Assembly: GCA_035511075.1 (NCBI GenBank)
Contig: DATKFW010000093.1
Span: 10,635-74,634 of the forward strand
Source of the DNA: DATAUD01 sp035511075
GTDB lineage: Bacteria; Verrucomicrobiota; Verrucomicrobiia; Limisphaerales; Palsa-1400
Reading direction: 5' to 3'
DNA length: 64,000 nucleotides
This document shows, piece by piece, positions 8,360 to 18,058 of this stretch. The notes beneath the pieces were generated by a model. That model worked only from the letters and a program-made list of their open reading frames with translations. It was not told the origin of the DNA and searched no databases. The translations under genes and the position numbers were made by a program. How positions within the stretch are numbered: position 1 is the first letter of the stretch; every line of letters starts with the position of its first letter.

Positions 8360-10158
8360 CCTTTTTGCATCTCCCTGGACCAGGTGTCGCGCAGTCCGAT
8401 GGTGCGATTGAGCATGATCTTTTGCGGCGCGCTGGCCGGGTCGAGCGTGAAGTAACCGATGCGCTCGAATTGATAGCGCAATTCCGGCTTCGCGTTCCCC
8501 ATTGCCGGCTCGCATTTCGCCTGCAAAATCTCCAGCGAGTCCGGGTTCAAATGCTGTTTGAAATCCGCGGCGGCGTCAGGTTCAGCGACATTGAAAAGGC
8601 GGTCGTAAAGGCGGACTTCGGCGTCGATGGCGTGCGCGGCGCTGACCCAATGAATGGTGCCCTTGATCTTCCGGCCGGCGGTGGCGCCGCCGGTCTTGCT
8701 TTCCAGGTCCGCCGTGCAGCGCAGTTCGGCGATGTTGCCCGCGGCGTCTTTGACTGCCTCGTCGCACTTGATGATATAGGCGTACTTGAGGCGCACCTCG
8801 CCGCCGGGACGCAGACGGAAATATTTCGGCGGCGGATTTTCCATGAAATCGTCGCGGTCAATGAAAAGCACGCGTCCGAACGGGATTTTTCGCGCCCCCG
8901 CGGCGGCGTCCTCCGGGTTATTGACAGCGTCCAATTCCTCTTCTTTTCCTTCGGGATAATTTGTTATCACGACTTTGACCGGGCGCAACACCGCCAGCCG
9001 GCGCAGGGCGCGTTTGTTCAAATCCTCCCGGATGGCGTGGTCCAGTACCGCCATGTCGGTCACGCCATTGTATTTGGTGATGCCGATGTTGTAGGCAAAG
9101 TGCCGCAGGGCCTCCGGCGTGACTCCGCGCCGGCGCAGGCCCGAAATGGTCGGCATCCGCGGGTCGTCCCAGGCGGTGACAACACCGTCGTTGACGAGCT
9201 GGAGGAGTTTGCGCTTGCTCATCACCGTATACGTAAGGCTCAGCCGGGCAAATTCGTATTGATGCGGCAGCGGCCGCGGCAGATCGAGTTTTGCCAGAAT
9301 CCAATCGTAGAGCGGCCGATGCACCTCGAATTCCAGCGTGCAAATGCTGTGCGTGATCCCTTCCAGGTAATCGCTCAGGCAATGGGCAAAATCATACATC
9401 GGATAGATGCTCCATTTGTAGCCGGTATGGTGATGTTCGGCGTGGCGAATGCGGTAAAGGACCGGATCGCGCATCCAGACGTTGGGCCCGGCCATGTCAA
9501 TCCGGGCCTTCAACGTCCGCGCCCCTTCGGGGAATTCACCCGCCTTCATCCGTTGGAAAAGGTCCAGCGATTCTTCCACGCTGCGATTGCGCCACGGGCT
9601 TTCCTTCCCGGGACGGTCGGGGGCGCCGCGATAGGCGTCGGTGTCCGCCGGCGACAGATCGCAAACGTAAGCGTGGCCTTTGCGAATCAATGCGACGGCG
9701 TAATCGTATATCTGGCCGAAATAATCCGAGGCATAAAACGGCTCCAGCGCGGCGCCGTCGGCCGCGCCGGCGATCGGGCCAAGGTAAAAGTCCGGTTTGC
9801 CGTTGCTGGTGACGGCTTCGGGCGTCTGGCCCTGCGCCTTCATTCCCAGGCGGTCGTCCGCCCATCCGCCGATAAGCCATTTTACGTCCGCCAGAATGGA
9901 ATCGACATACTCGACCTCCTCCTTGGCCGGATTGGTGTCGTCCATGCGCAAGTTGCAGACGCCGTCGAATTCGCGCGCGATGCCGAAATTGAGGCAAATT
10001 GATTTGGCGTGGCCGATATGGAGGTAGCCGTTCGGTTCGGGCGGAAAGCGCGTGTGGATTTTGGGATAGCGCCCTTCGGCCACGTGGGACGCAACGATGT
10101 CGCGTATGAAATCCGATGGCGCTGGCGCGGCGGGAGTCTTGGATTCTGGCGTCGGCAT
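8356..10158 (-). CDS. glnS: Glutaminyl-tRNA synthetase
   Basis: Class I synthetase charging tRNA-Gln directly. 600 residues from the ATG at 10158 (the open frame reaches 10251 but conserved sequence starts after 'SDFIRDIVASHVAEGRYPKIHTRFPPEPNGYLHIGH'). The HIGH motif is at residues 47-50 and the KMSKS equivalent is VMSKR at 312-316. Two C-terminal anticodon-binding beta barrels follow, with the conserved 'FGRVLFIDRDDFMENPP'. Between the Rossmann start and 'FYASDYFGQIYDYA' there is an insertion of about 35 residues (about 104-140) relative to the E. coli enzyme. Its start lies ~118 bp downstream of dgt, and the aminopeptidase overlaps its 3' end. Confidence 0.95.
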   Translation of the reverse strand: MPTPESKTPAAPAPSDFIRDIVASHVAEGRYPKIHTRFPPEPNGYLHIGHAKSICLNFGIAREFDGVCNLRMDDTNPAKEEVEYVDSILADVKWLIGGWADDRLGMKAQGQTPEAVTSNGKPDFYLGPIAGAADGAALEPFYASDYFGQIYDYAVALIRKGHAYVCDLSPADTDAYRGAPDRPGKESPWRNRSVEESLDLFQRMKAGEFPEGARTLKARIDMAGPNVWMRDPVLYRIRHAEHHHTGYKWSIYPMYDFAHCLSDYLEGITHSICTLEFEVHRPLYDWILAKLDLPRPLPHQYEFARLSLTYTVMSKRKLLQLVNDGVVTAWDDPRMPTISGLRRRGVTPEALRHFAYNIGITKYNGVTDMAVLDHAIREDLNKRALRRLAVLRPVKVVITNYPEGKEEELDAVNNPEDAAAGARKIPFGRVLFIDRDDFMENPPPKYFRLRPGGEVRLKYAYIIKCDEAVKDAAGNIAELRCTADLESKTGGATAGRKIKGTIHWVSAAHAIDAEVRLYDRLFNVAEPDAAADFKQHLNPDSLEILQAKCEPAMGNAKPELRYQFERIGYFTLDPASAPQKIMLNRTIGLRDTWSREMQKG

Positions 10159-10276
10159 TGCGTTTAATCCCGGATAATAATCATACGATGTACATGTCAC
10201 AGGATTTCGGCCCGTATTGCAAGCCCCGCATTCGCCGCCACGAAGTTTCAAATCCGTGGTAAGAAGTCACATTAGG

Positions 10277-11452
10277 TTACAGGGATCGGTTACCGGCCAC
10301 CCTCTCTCCCTGCCCAAACAACCGCTGATGTTCCCGAATGGTGTAACGATCGGTCATTCCCGAAATGTAATCGCAAATCGCCCGGTGCCACCCGGCCTTG
10401 CTGGCGCGTTTGCGCGAGGACTCGCCGATTTCCCCCGAATGCGCCAGGAAATAGTCGAACAAGTCCTCCAGCATCCTGCCCGCGCGGCGATTCGGCTCCG
10501 CCACTGCCGGATTGGAATACAGGTTGCGGAACAGGTATCGCCTCAGTTCGGTGTTCAAAGTTCGCCTGGCCGGACTGTGGCGAATCAACGACCGAGGCTG
10601 GCGGCGCACGTCGTCGGCCGTTTTGACGCCCGAAGCAAGAATGGCCGCCTCGCTGGTTTCCACCACGTCGCGCACCTGGATGTCAATAATGCAACGAATG
10701 ATAAAATAGCGGCGGGTCTCCGCGGGCAATTCCCCGTGTTCCTTTCGCACGGTCCGGGCGGCCTGCGCAAATACGCGCGTCTTGCGCTCCAATTCCGCCT
10801 CCGAGAGCAGGCTGGCATCCAGGCCGTCGTCCAGGTCGTGACTGGTGTAGATGAGTTCGTCGGCAACGTTGGCGATCTGCGCTTCCAGCGAGGGCGACTT
10901 TGCCGAGAATTCCTTCCGCAGGCCCGGCTGATCGTAAGAGGTTTGATGTTTGATCAGCCCCTCGCGCACTTCCCAACTCAGGTTCAAGCCGCGAAAACCG
11001 GGATACTTCTGTTCCAGTTCCTCCACGATGCGCAGGCTCTGACGATTGTGCTCAAAGCCGCCGTGCTCGCGCATCAAGCGGTTCAAAACCCGCTCGCCCA
11101 TGTGCCCGAAAGGCGAGTGGCCGAGGTCGTGCGCCAGGGCGATGGTTTCGGCCAAATCCTCGTTTAATCTCAACGCGCGCGCCAGGCCGCGGGCCATTGC
11201 CGCGACTTCAATCGTGTGTGTCAGCCGCGTCCGCAAATGGTCTCCGGTGCCGTTGAGAAAGACCTGCGTCTTGTATTCCAGCCGGCGAAAGGCGCGGGTG
11301 TGAATCACCCGGTCGCGATCACGCTGGAATTCGGTGCGCCAGGAGGGCGGCGCCTCGGGAAACAGGCGGCCGCGGGTATCAGCGCTGAATTGGGCGTAGG
11401 AGGCAAGGGTTTGCCGCTCTCGTTGTTCGAGTTCTTCTTTGGAGCAGGGCAT
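10277..11452 (-). CDS. dgt: dGTPase-like HD-domain triphosphohydrolase
   Basis: 391 residues, the usual length of the short dGTPase-like branch. Hydrolyses dGTP (or other dNTPs) to the nucleoside and tripolyphosphate. The N-terminal signature 'RTEFQRDRDRVIHTRAFRRLEYKTQVF' is followed by the HD metal site: His in 'RLTHTIEVA', the HD pair in 'IALAHDLGHSPFGH', and a later Asp in 'IANVADELIYTSHDLDDGL'. The C-terminus has the usual helical ending. The start ATG lies 27 bp after the ispH stop, so ispH-dgt is probably one transcript. The real substrate preference of this branch varies. Confidence 0.92.
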   Translation of the reverse strand: MPCSKEELEQRERQTLASYAQFSADTRGRLFPEAPPSWRTEFQRDRDRVIHTRAFRRLEYKTQVFLNGTGDHLRTRLTHTIEVAAMARGLARALRLNEDLAETIALAHDLGHSPFGHMGERVLNRLMREHGGFEHNRQSLRIVEELEQKYPGFRGLNLSWEVREGLIKHQTSYDQPGLRKEFSAKSPSLEAQIANVADELIYTSHDLDDGLDASLLSEAELERKTRVFAQAARTVRKEHGELPAETRRYFIIRCIIDIQVRDVVETSEAAILASGVKTADDVRRQPRSLIRHSPARRTLNTELRRYLFRNLYSNPAVAEPNRRAGRMLEDLFDYFLAHSGEIGESSRKRASKAGWHRAICDYISGMTDRYTIREHQRLFGQGERVAGNRSL

Positions 11453-11479
11453 GACGCGGACGGCCAGGGCTTCCCATGC

Positions 11480-12736
11480 CTAATTGGCCAAAAGTTCCTG
11501 CACGGAAATCCCCCGCAACTCGAACAACCGCTTGATCGCGTCTTCGATCAGGTTGTTGGGACAGGAAGCTCCGGCGGTAATGCCCACGGTGATTTTGCCC
11601 GGAGGGAGCCAGTTGCCGGTTTCGACTTCCTTCTGCTCGGGCAAACTGAAGTGGCGGATAAGGTTGTCGGAGACCATCATCGCCGCGTTCTTGATAAAAT
11701 AAGTCGGCAGCTTCGCCTCGCCCATTTCCGCCAGGTGCGAGGTGTTTGAGGAATTGTAGCCGCCAATGACCAGAAGCAAATCCATCGGTTCGCGCAGCAA
11801 CTTTTGCAGCGCGTCCTGGCGGTCCTGGGTCGCCCCGCAAATCGTGTCGAAAAACCGGAAATGCCTGTCCACTTCGCCCGCCCCGTGGCGTTCGATCATC
11901 GCGTTCTTGATCCGTCGCTGCACCTCCTCGGTTTCGCCGCGCAACATCGTGGTTTGATTGGCCACGCCGACGGCCTGGAGATGGGCATCCGGGTCGAACC
12001 CCGGAGAATAGGCGCCCTTGAATTTGTCCAAAAACTCCTGTTTGTCGCCGCCGCGCCGGATGTAATCGCAAACGTAATCGGTCTCATCCAAATTATATAC
12101 GACAAGATAATGGCCCGGGCCGTGGGCGGTGGCCTGCGAGGTGGTGGCCTTGGTTTCCTCGTGTTTGGCCTTCCCGTGTATGATGCTGGTCACGCTCTCC
12201 TTGGAATATTGGCGCACTCGTTTCCAGACGCTCATGACGTCGCCACAGGTCGTATCGACCAGCTCGCATCCTTTTTCGGAAAGCTTCTTGCGCGTTTCCA
12301 CTTCCGTGCCGAAAGCCGGGATGATGACTACGTCGCCCGCGCCCAGGCGGCCCAATTCGGCCTCGCTGGGTTTGGGCGAGATAATTTGGATGCCCATGTT
12401 GCGAATCTGGTCATTGACCTCCGGGTTATGGATGATTTCGCCCAGCAAATAGATCGGTTTGGGAGGAGGAAACACACGGCGGGCCGCGTAAGCCAGGTCA
12501 ATGGCCCGTTCGACGCCGTAACAAAAGCCGAACTCTTTGGCCAATTTAATGGTCAGCAAGCCGTTGGCGGAAAGCACGTGGGCCGTGACGTTTTGCCCCT
12601 GCTCCTTGCTCTTGGCGCGGATGCGATTGACCAGGTCGCTTCGATAATGCGAAAGGACCTGGGCCTGCACGGCTTCCATGACGTCGGGCCGGCGCAGATT
12701 AATTTTTTGTGGCGGTGCAGCAGTTGACATAGCCAT
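11480..12736 (-). CDS. ispH: 4-hydroxy-3-methylbut-2-enyl diphosphate reductase
   Basis: Last enzyme of the MEP isoprenoid pathway, a [4Fe-4S] enzyme producing IPP and DMAPP. 418 residues, i.e. the long plant/cyanobacterial type rather than the ~310-residue E. coli type, with an extra N-terminal stretch of ~60 residues and internal insertions. The three cluster cysteines are C72 (in GFCYGVERA), C164 (in VDTTCGDV) and C392 (in TAGASCPNNL). The conserved 'LGEIIHNPEVN' is present. Start at the ATG at 12736 or the second ATG at 12730. It is divergent from the BON gene, with both promoters in the 124-bp gap. Confidence 0.95.
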   Translation of the reverse strand: MAMSTAAPPQKINLRRPDVMEAVQAQVLSHYRSDLVNRIRAKSKEQGQNVTAHVLSANGLLTIKLAKEFGFCYGVERAIDLAYAARRVFPPPKPIYLLGEIIHNPEVNDQIRNMGIQIISPKPSEAELGRLGAGDVVIIPAFGTEVETRKKLSEKGCELVDTTCGDVMSVWKRVRQYSKESVTSIIHGKAKHEETKATTSQATAHGPGHYLVVYNLDETDYVCDYIRRGGDKQEFLDKFKGAYSPGFDPDAHLQAVGVANQTTMLRGETEEVQRRIKNAMIERHGAGEVDRHFRFFDTICGATQDRQDALQKLLREPMDLLLVIGGYNSSNTSHLAEMGEAKLPTYFIKNAAMMVSDNLIRHFSLPEQKEVETGNWLPPGKITVGITAGASCPNNLIEDAIKRLFELRGISVQELLAN

Positions 12737-12818
12737 CCCAGAATACCACGGCCCTCCCGCGCGTCCAGCCCCAATGCTAAGAGCGTATTTCTAAGCGGAA
12801 GCCCGTCCCCGCCGCCGA

Positions 12819-12846
12819 TTGACAGGCGTTGCCGGGGCGGTACATT
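12819..12846 (+). promoter_or_regulatory. Sigma-70-type promoter for the BON gene
   Basis: Perfect -35 TTGACA at 12819-12824, a 16-bp GC-rich spacer, and -10 TACATT at 12841-12846. An AAGGA ribosome-binding site follows at 12853-12857, three bases before the ATG at 12861. The predicted transcript start near 12853 would leave almost no leader, so the true start or -10 may be shifted by a few bases. Confidence 0.5.
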
Positions 12847-12860
12847 AAGAACAAGGAAAT

Positions 12861-13334
12861 ATGAGAGCATTTATTGTTGGATTCATACTGGGAGCCGTGG
12901 TCCTGGTCGTGGCGGTGTGGTACGTTCATGGCGGCGGCAACAATGGTTCAATGGACGATGCCCGAGACCGCGTCGCCGCCGGAGCAAAAAACGCGGAAGC
13001 GGCCACCAAGAATGAGATGGATAAGCTAGGTTTGACGCCCGACAACATCAGGGACGAACTGGCCCGCTCCGGCAAAGTGATCCGCCGCAAGAGCGAGGCC
13101 GTGGGCCATGCCATTTCCGATGCCACCGCCGACGCCCGAATCACCGCCGCGATCAAGGCAAAACTTCTGGGTGATCCGGACCTCTCGGCCGTTGCCATTT
13201 CTGTCAGCACAACGGATGGTTGTGTGACGCTGTCCGGCAGCGCCAGTTCGCCGGAGAATATCCGTCGGGCCATGACCCTGGCATACGATACAGACGGCGT
13301 GACGCAGGTCGTCTCCACCTTGCTTGTCAAATAA
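12861..13334 (+). CDS. Membrane-anchored BON-domain protein
   Basis: 157 residues. An N-terminal transmembrane helix (residues ~3-22, 'FIVGFILGAVVLVVAVWYV') is followed by a charged, probably helical linker (about 30-90) and one BON domain at about 92-157: 'DARITAAIKAKLLGDPDLSAVAISVSTTDGCVTLSGSASSPENIRRAMTLAYDTDGVTQVVSTL'. BON domains bind phospholipid or cell-envelope components (OsmY, DolP). A periplasmic envelope-stress role is likely. The pspC-like gene ~110 bp downstream on the same strand supports an envelope context. The start is fixed by the AAGGA site. Confidence 0.85.
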   Translation: MRAFIVGFILGAVVLVVAVWYVHGGGNNGSMDDARDRVAAGAKNAEAATKNEMDKLGLTPDNIRDELARSGKVIRRKSEAVGHAISDATADARITAAIKAKLLGDPDLSAVAISVSTTDGCVTLSGSASSPENIRRAMTLAYDTDGVTQVVSTLLVK

Positions 13335-13441
13335 AGCTAGGCTTGCGGCCTCGGCTCAAGATCGGTCAGCACAGAGTGTGTCCGATATTTGCGCCCGCGC
13401 CGGGTAAAGGCGGCGGGAACCCATGGATCGTCGCGTGATAT

Positions 13442-13654
13442 ATGAGCACCTGGCAAAATCTCAAGACTGCGACCAAGTCGTCCCGCGACAAATGGATTGG
13501 AGGCGTATGTGGGGGCCTGGGCGCGGCGACGCCGCTGCCGTCCTGGATATGGAGGGCTGCTTTTGTTTTCTGCCTGTTGGCTTTCGGCGCCGGATTATTA
13601 TTGTATCTGGTGCTGTGGATTTGCATGCCGGCTGAAAAGGCGCCATCCGAATGA
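13442..13654 (+). CDS. Small PspC-domain membrane protein
   Basis: 70 residues. The PspC domain covers nearly the whole chain: 'RDKWIGGVCGGLGAATPLPSWIWRAAFVFCLLAFGAGLLLYLVLWICMP'. It has the GGVCGGLG turn and one long transmembrane helix. PspC-family proteins sense or respond to envelope stress. The stop overlaps the start of the next gene as ATGA, so the two are translationally coupled. The ribosome-binding site is weak, and a different-frame ORF starting at 13423 has no family features. Confidence 0.85.
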   Translation: MSTWQNLKTATKSSRDKWIGGVCGGLGAATPLPSWIWRAAFVFCLLAFGAGLLLYLVLWICMPAEKAPSE

Positions 13655-14328
13655 TTCGACGCGACTTCATTGTGCGCATGATTGAGGAAATGGGCCGTGC
13701 ATTGGCCCAAATCCGCGCCTTGCGGAGGAGCGGGCGATCGGACGCGGCCAGGCAGGTGGTGGATTCGGAATGCGAAAAGCTTGCGGCCCTGGGAGTGACG
13801 GGAATCGTCGGCTTGTCCCAAACGGAACTGCTGGCGCGCGTTTCTGAGGGTCAGCTTGCACAAACGGTGCATCTGCGGACATCGGCGGTGGTCACGTTGT
13901 TGCGCGAGGCCGCGGAGATCGGCGGTGACGAAGATAAGCCGGAGGAAGCCCGCAAGCTTTACCTGAAGGCGTTGCACTTGCTGCTGGAAGTGTTGTCGCA
14001 GGAGGACCCGGCGGGTTTTCCAGAGTTTGTTCCGGGAGTGGAGGCGCTCGTAACCGCTTTGTCGGCCGAACCGCTGCCGGTCGAAACACTGACCATTCTC
14101 ATGCGGCATTATGAGGCGACGGGCCAATTCGCGAAAGCCGAGGACGCCCTGTTTTCGATCCTCGACGCCGTTGCGGCCGACTCGGCGGTCATCGGATTTG
14201 GCCGCGCGTTTTACGAGCGCACTTTGAGGCGTAGCGACGCGGCGCTCGTGGCGGGTAATCTTCCCAGAAGTGAGGCCCTACAGGGACTAAGCGAACTCGA
14301 ACGGCTCTCCCACACCGATTCGCAGTAA
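13651..14328 (+). CDS. DUF6483-like helical protein coupled to PspC
   Basis: 225 residues, wholly helical, no signal or membrane segment. The opening 'MIRRDFIVRMIEEMGRALAQIRALRRSGR' is that of the DUF6483 family (cytoplasmic, function unknown). The C-terminal half ('KLYLKALHLLLEVLS' to 'YEATGQFAKAEDALFSILDA') looks like TPR-type helical pairs. The ATGA overlap with the PspC gene suggests an equimolar partner. Its 3' end faces metH, 13 bp away, convergently. Confidence 0.65.
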   Translation: MIRRDFIVRMIEEMGRALAQIRALRRSGRSDAARQVVDSECEKLAALGVTGIVGLSQTELLARVSEGQLAQTVHLRTSAVVTLLREAAEIGGDEDKPEEARKLYLKALHLLLEVLSQEDPAGFPEFVPGVEALVTALSAEPLPVETLTILMRHYEATGQFAKAEDALFSILDAVAADSAVIGFGRAFYERTLRRSDAALVAGNLPRSEALQGLSELERLSHTDSQ

Positions 14329-14341
14329 CATTCAAGAACAC

Positions 14342-17300
14342 TCAACCCAGATCGTAGTTGAGATACGGGCCGAGCCATTTTTCCACAACCGCCAGTTCCA
14401 TTCCCTTGCGCGCCGCGTAATCGGCCACCTGATCGCGGTCCAGTTTCCCGACGCCAAAATACTTGGATTGCGGATGAGAGAAATAAAGTCCGCTGACACT
14501 GCTGGCCGGCCACATGGCGCAGCTTTCGGTCAGGCGAATCCCCGTGTTCTTTTCCACATCGAGCAAGTTCCACAGGGTCCACTTCTCGGTGTGGTCGGGA
14601 CAGGCCGGATAACCGGCCGCGGGTCGAATGCCGCGGTACTGCTCGTCGATCAACTGTTCGGTCGACAGGTTTTCGGTTTTGCCATAGCCCGACTCGATCC
14701 GCGCGCGTTTGTGCAGATATTCGGCAAAGGCTTCCGCAAGACGGTCGGCCAGGGCTTCCGCCATGATCGCATTGTAGTCGTCGTTTGCCCCCTTGAAATG
14801 TTTGACAAGGTCATCGGCGCCGATTCCCGTCGTCACCGCGAAACAGCCGATGAAGTCGTCGGTTTCGGCGACAAAATCGGCCAGGCAATAATTGGGCTGG
14901 CCGTCCGGCTTCTCCATTTGCTGGCGCAGGAAATGGAGCCTGACCGAATTGCCGTCGTGCCGGAGAACCACGTCGTCGCCCGCGGAATGGGCCGGGAAAA
15001 ATCCGTAAACGCCCCGCGCCGTCAGCAATTTCTCATCGACAATGCGGCGCAGCAGATCCTGGCCGTCCTTGAAAAGCTCGCGGGCCTGCTGGCCGTGTTT
15101 CTCATGCTGCAAAATGGAGGGGTAGCGCCCGCGCAGTTCCCACGTGTGGAAAAACGGCGACCAGTCGATAAAGGGCGTCAACTCGGACAATGGCACATCA
15201 ATGGTGCGCGCGCCGGTAAATTCGGGCGTCGCAACGTCGCGCGCCAGTTTGGGCCCGCGCCGGCGCGCCTCCTGGAGAGAAATAAGTTTGACTGCGCTTC
15301 CGGCATGTTGCCGGCGCGCCGTTCCCTGCTCGAGGTTGTTTTTTCCCGCAAAGGCACCCTTCAATTCGGGATTGATCAGATGGCCGACGACTCCGACGGC
15401 GCGGGAGGCGTCCACGACATGGACGACCGGCTCGTTGTAATGAGGCGCGATTTTCACCGACGTGTGCGCCTTGCTGGTCGTCGCCCCGCCGATGAGCAGC
15501 GGAACGCTAAATCCCTGCCGCTGCATCTCGCGCGCCACGTGCGCCATCTCATCCAGCGACGGCGTGATGAGTCCGCTCAGTCCGATCATATCGACATTTC
15601 GTTCGCGGGCGGTTTGGAGGATTTTTTCGCACGGCACCATGACGCCAAGGTCGATGATTTCGTAATTATTGCAGGCCAGCACGACGCCGACGATGTTCTT
15701 GCCGATGTCATGGACGTCTCCCTTGACCGTCGCCATCAGGATTTTTCCCTGCGCCTGGCTGGCGCCGGAGGCTTGTTTCTCCGCCTCCATGAACGGCAGA
15801 AGCCAGGCCACAGCCTTTTTCATGACGCGGGCGCTCTTGACAACCTGCGGCAGGAACATCTTGCCCGAACCAAAAAGATCGCCCACAACGCTCATGCCGG
15901 CCATCAACGGTCCTTCGATGACCAGGAGCGGACGGCCCAGTTTTTGGCGGGCTTCCTCGGCGTCGGCTTCGATGTAATCGACAATGCCCTTGACCAGCGC
16001 GTGTTCCAGCCGCTTTTCCACGCTGCCTTTGCGCCATTCGTCCTCGACCACCTCGGCCTTGTCCTTCTTCTTGACGGTTTCGGCGAATTTCACCAGGCGC
16101 TCCGTGGCGTCGGGCCGCCGGTTAAGCAGGACGTCCTCGACCAATTCCAGCAGGTCCTTGGGAATTTCCTCGTAAATGCCCAGCATCCCCGCGTTGACAA
16201 TACCCATGTCCAGCCCGGCCTTGATGGCGTGATAGAGAAACGCCGTATGCATCGCCTCGCGAACGACGTTGTTGCCGCGGAACGAAAAGGAAATGTTGCT
16301 GATGCCCCCGCTGACCTTGGCGCCCGGCAGGTTCTGCTTGATCCAGCGCGTCGCGTCGATGAAGTCGACCGCGTAATTGTTGTGCTCCTCCAAACCGGTG
16401 CCGACGGTCAGGACGTTTGGGTCGAAAATGATGTCTTCCGGCGGAAAACCGGCCTGTTTGGTCAGAATCCCGTAAGTTCGCGCGCAAATCTCCTTGCGGC
16501 GCTCCACGGTATCGGCCTGCCCCTTCTCATCAAAAGCCATGACAACGACGGCCGCGCCGTAGCGGCGCACCAACCCGGCCTGGTGCAGGAATTTTTCCTC
16601 GCCCTCCTTGAGGCTGATGGAATTGACGACGGACTTGCCTTGAACGCACTTGAGCCCGGCCTCGATGACCGGCCACCGCGAGCTGTCAATCATAACTGGC
16701 ACGCGCGCGATGTCCGGCTCTGACGCGATGAGATTGAGAAAATGCGTCATCGCCTTTTCACCGTCGAGCATTCCCTCGTCCATGTTGACGTCAATAATCT
16801 GCGCGCCGTTGACGACTTGCTGTTTGGCGATGGCCAGGGCCTCCTCGAATTTGCCGGCCAGTATCAATTGGGAGAATTTGGGTGAGCCGGTGATGTTGGT
16901 GCGTTCCCCGATATTGACGAAATTAGTGTCGGGCCGGATGGTCAGCGCCTCCAGGCCGCTGAGCCGCAGGAAAGGCTCGACTCGTCCGGGCACACGCGGC
17001 GGGAATGCGCGGGCCGCCTGCGCAAGGGCCTTGATGTGGGCGGGCGTCGTGCCGCAACAGCCGCCAATAATGTTGAGCCAGCCTGACTTTGCCCAATCTG
17101 CCAGTTGCGGCGCCAGCGTTTCCGGCGTTTCGGGAAAACCGGTCGGAAGCATCGGGTTGGGCAACCCGGCGTTGGGATAGGCGCTGATGTAAATGGGCGC
17201 CAGCCCGGAAAGCTCCTCGATAAAGGGCCTCATTTCCTTTGGCCCAAGAGCGCAATTGATTCCGATGCTCAGCAACGGAAAATGCGACACCGAATTCCAA

Positions 17301-18010
17301 TACGCCTCGACTGTCTGGCCGGAAAGCGTGCGCCCGCTCAGATCCGTGATCGTAAAGGACAGCATCACCGGAACGCGCGGCCGTTCGTCGAACAATTTGG
17401 CGATCGCGAAGAGCGCCGCCTTGGAATTGAGCGAATCAAAAACCGTTTCGACCAATAACACGTCCGCGCCGCCTTCGAGCAAACCGCCCGCCTGCTCGTA
17501 ATAGGCCGCCACCAATTGGTCGTAGGTGACTCCGCGCGCGGCGGGATTATTGACATCGCCCGAAATCGACGCCGTTTTGCTCGTCGGCCCCAGCGCCCCG
17601 GCGACGACGCAGACGCGCCCCGGTTCGGCAGCCATGATCTCGTCGGCGGCCGCGCGGGCATTGCGCGCGCCGGCCACATTCAATTCCCGCGCCAGCGATG
17701 CCATTCCGTAATCGGCCATCGAAATGGAGGTGCAGTTAAACGTGTTGGTCTCGATGATGTCCGCGCCGGCCTGGAAGTATTGACGGTGAATCTCCCGGAC
17801 GACGTGGGGCCGGGTAAGGTTGAGCAAATCGTTGTTGCCCTTGACGTCGCGCGGCCAATCGCGGAACCGATCCCCGCGATACGCGGCCTCGTCTAAGTGA
17901 TAGGTTTGGATCATCGTCCCCATCGCGCCATCGAGAACGACAATGCGCTCGCGCAGCAGGCCAAGCAGCGCGCTGACCCGATCTCTTGATTGACTGTGGC
18001 TATCACCCAT
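14342..18010 (-). CDS. metH: Cobalamin-dependent methionine synthase
   Basis: Transfers a methyl group from methyltetrahydrofolate to homocysteine through cobalamin. All four modules are present (numbered from a TTG at 18025; the ATG at 18010, residue 6, is the better start): homocysteine domain ~15-345 with zinc ligands C258, C323 and C324; pterin-binding domain ~365-620; cobalamin domain with DVHDIGKNIVG (H772 is the lower cobalt ligand); and the C-terminal AdoMet-activation domain (~900-1227) ending 'LTESCAMWPASSVSGLYFSHP'. Full length, with no missing domain, so the reactivation cycle is intact. I looked for a cobalamin riboswitch upstream and found none. An operator-like palindrome lies 49-64 bases before the ATG. 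Confidence 0.97.
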   Translation of the reverse strand: MGDSHSQSRDRVSALLGLLRERIVVLDGAMGTMIQTYHLDEAAYRGDRFRDWPRDVKGNNDLLNLTRPHVVREIHRQYFQAGADIIETNTFNCTSISMADYGMASLARELNVAGARNARAAADEIMAAEPGRVCVVAGALGPTSKTASISGDVNNPAARGVTYDQLVAAYYEQAGGLLEGGADVLLVETVFDSLNSKAALFAIAKLFDERPRVPVMLSFTITDLSGRTLSGQTVEAYWNSVSHFPLLSIGINCALGPKEMRPFIEELSGLAPIYISAYPNAGLPNPMLPTGFPETPETLAPQLADWAKSGWLNIIGGCCGTTPAHIKALAQAARAFPPRVPGRVEPFLRLSGLEALTIRPDTNFVNIGERTNITGSPKFSQLILAGKFEEALAIAKQQVVNGAQIIDVNMDEGMLDGEKAMTHFLNLIASEPDIARVPVMIDSSRWPVIEAGLKCVQGKSVVNSISLKEGEEKFLHQAGLVRRYGAAVVVMAFDEKGQADTVERRKEICARTYGILTKQAGFPPEDIIFDPNVLTVGTGLEEHNNYAVDFIDATRWIKQNLPGAKVSGGISNISFSFRGNNVVREAMHTAFLYHAIKAGLDMGIVNAGMLGIYEEIPKDLLELVEDVLLNRRPDATERLVKFAETVKKKDKAEVVEDEWRKGSVEKRLEHALVKGIVDYIEADAEEARQKLGRPLLVIEGPLMAGMSVVGDLFGSGKMFLPQVVKSARVMKKAVAWLLPFMEAEKQASGASQAQGKILMATVKGDVHDIGKNIVGVVLACNNYEIIDLGVMVPCEKILQTARERNVDMIGLSGLITPSLDEMAHVAREMQRQGFSVPLLIGGATTSKAHTSVKIAPHYNEPVVHVVDASRAVGVVGHLINPELKGAFAGKNNLEQGTARRQHAGSAVKLISLQEARRRGPKLARDVATPEFTGARTIDVPLSELTPFIDWSPFFHTWELRGRYPSILQHEKHGQQARELFKDGQDLLRRIVDEKLLTARGVYGFFPAHSAGDDVVLRHDGNSVRLHFLRQQMEKPDGQPNYCLADFVAETDDFIGCFAVTTGIGADDLVKHFKGANDDYNAIMAEALADRLAEAFAEYLHKRARIESGYGKTENLSTEQLIDEQYRGIRPAAGYPACPDHTEKWTLWNLLDVEKNTGIRLTESCAMWPASSVSGLYFSHPQSKYFGVGKLDRDQVADYAARKGMELAVVEKWLGPYLNYDLG

Positions 18011-18058
18011 CGGTAATGGCGACAATAAGGCGTCCGGTGCGATTGCGCAAGTCTTAAA

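Noticed and set aside
14468..16723. 751-residue plus-strand open frame
   Set aside because: Antisense to metH, whose four domains are unmistakable.
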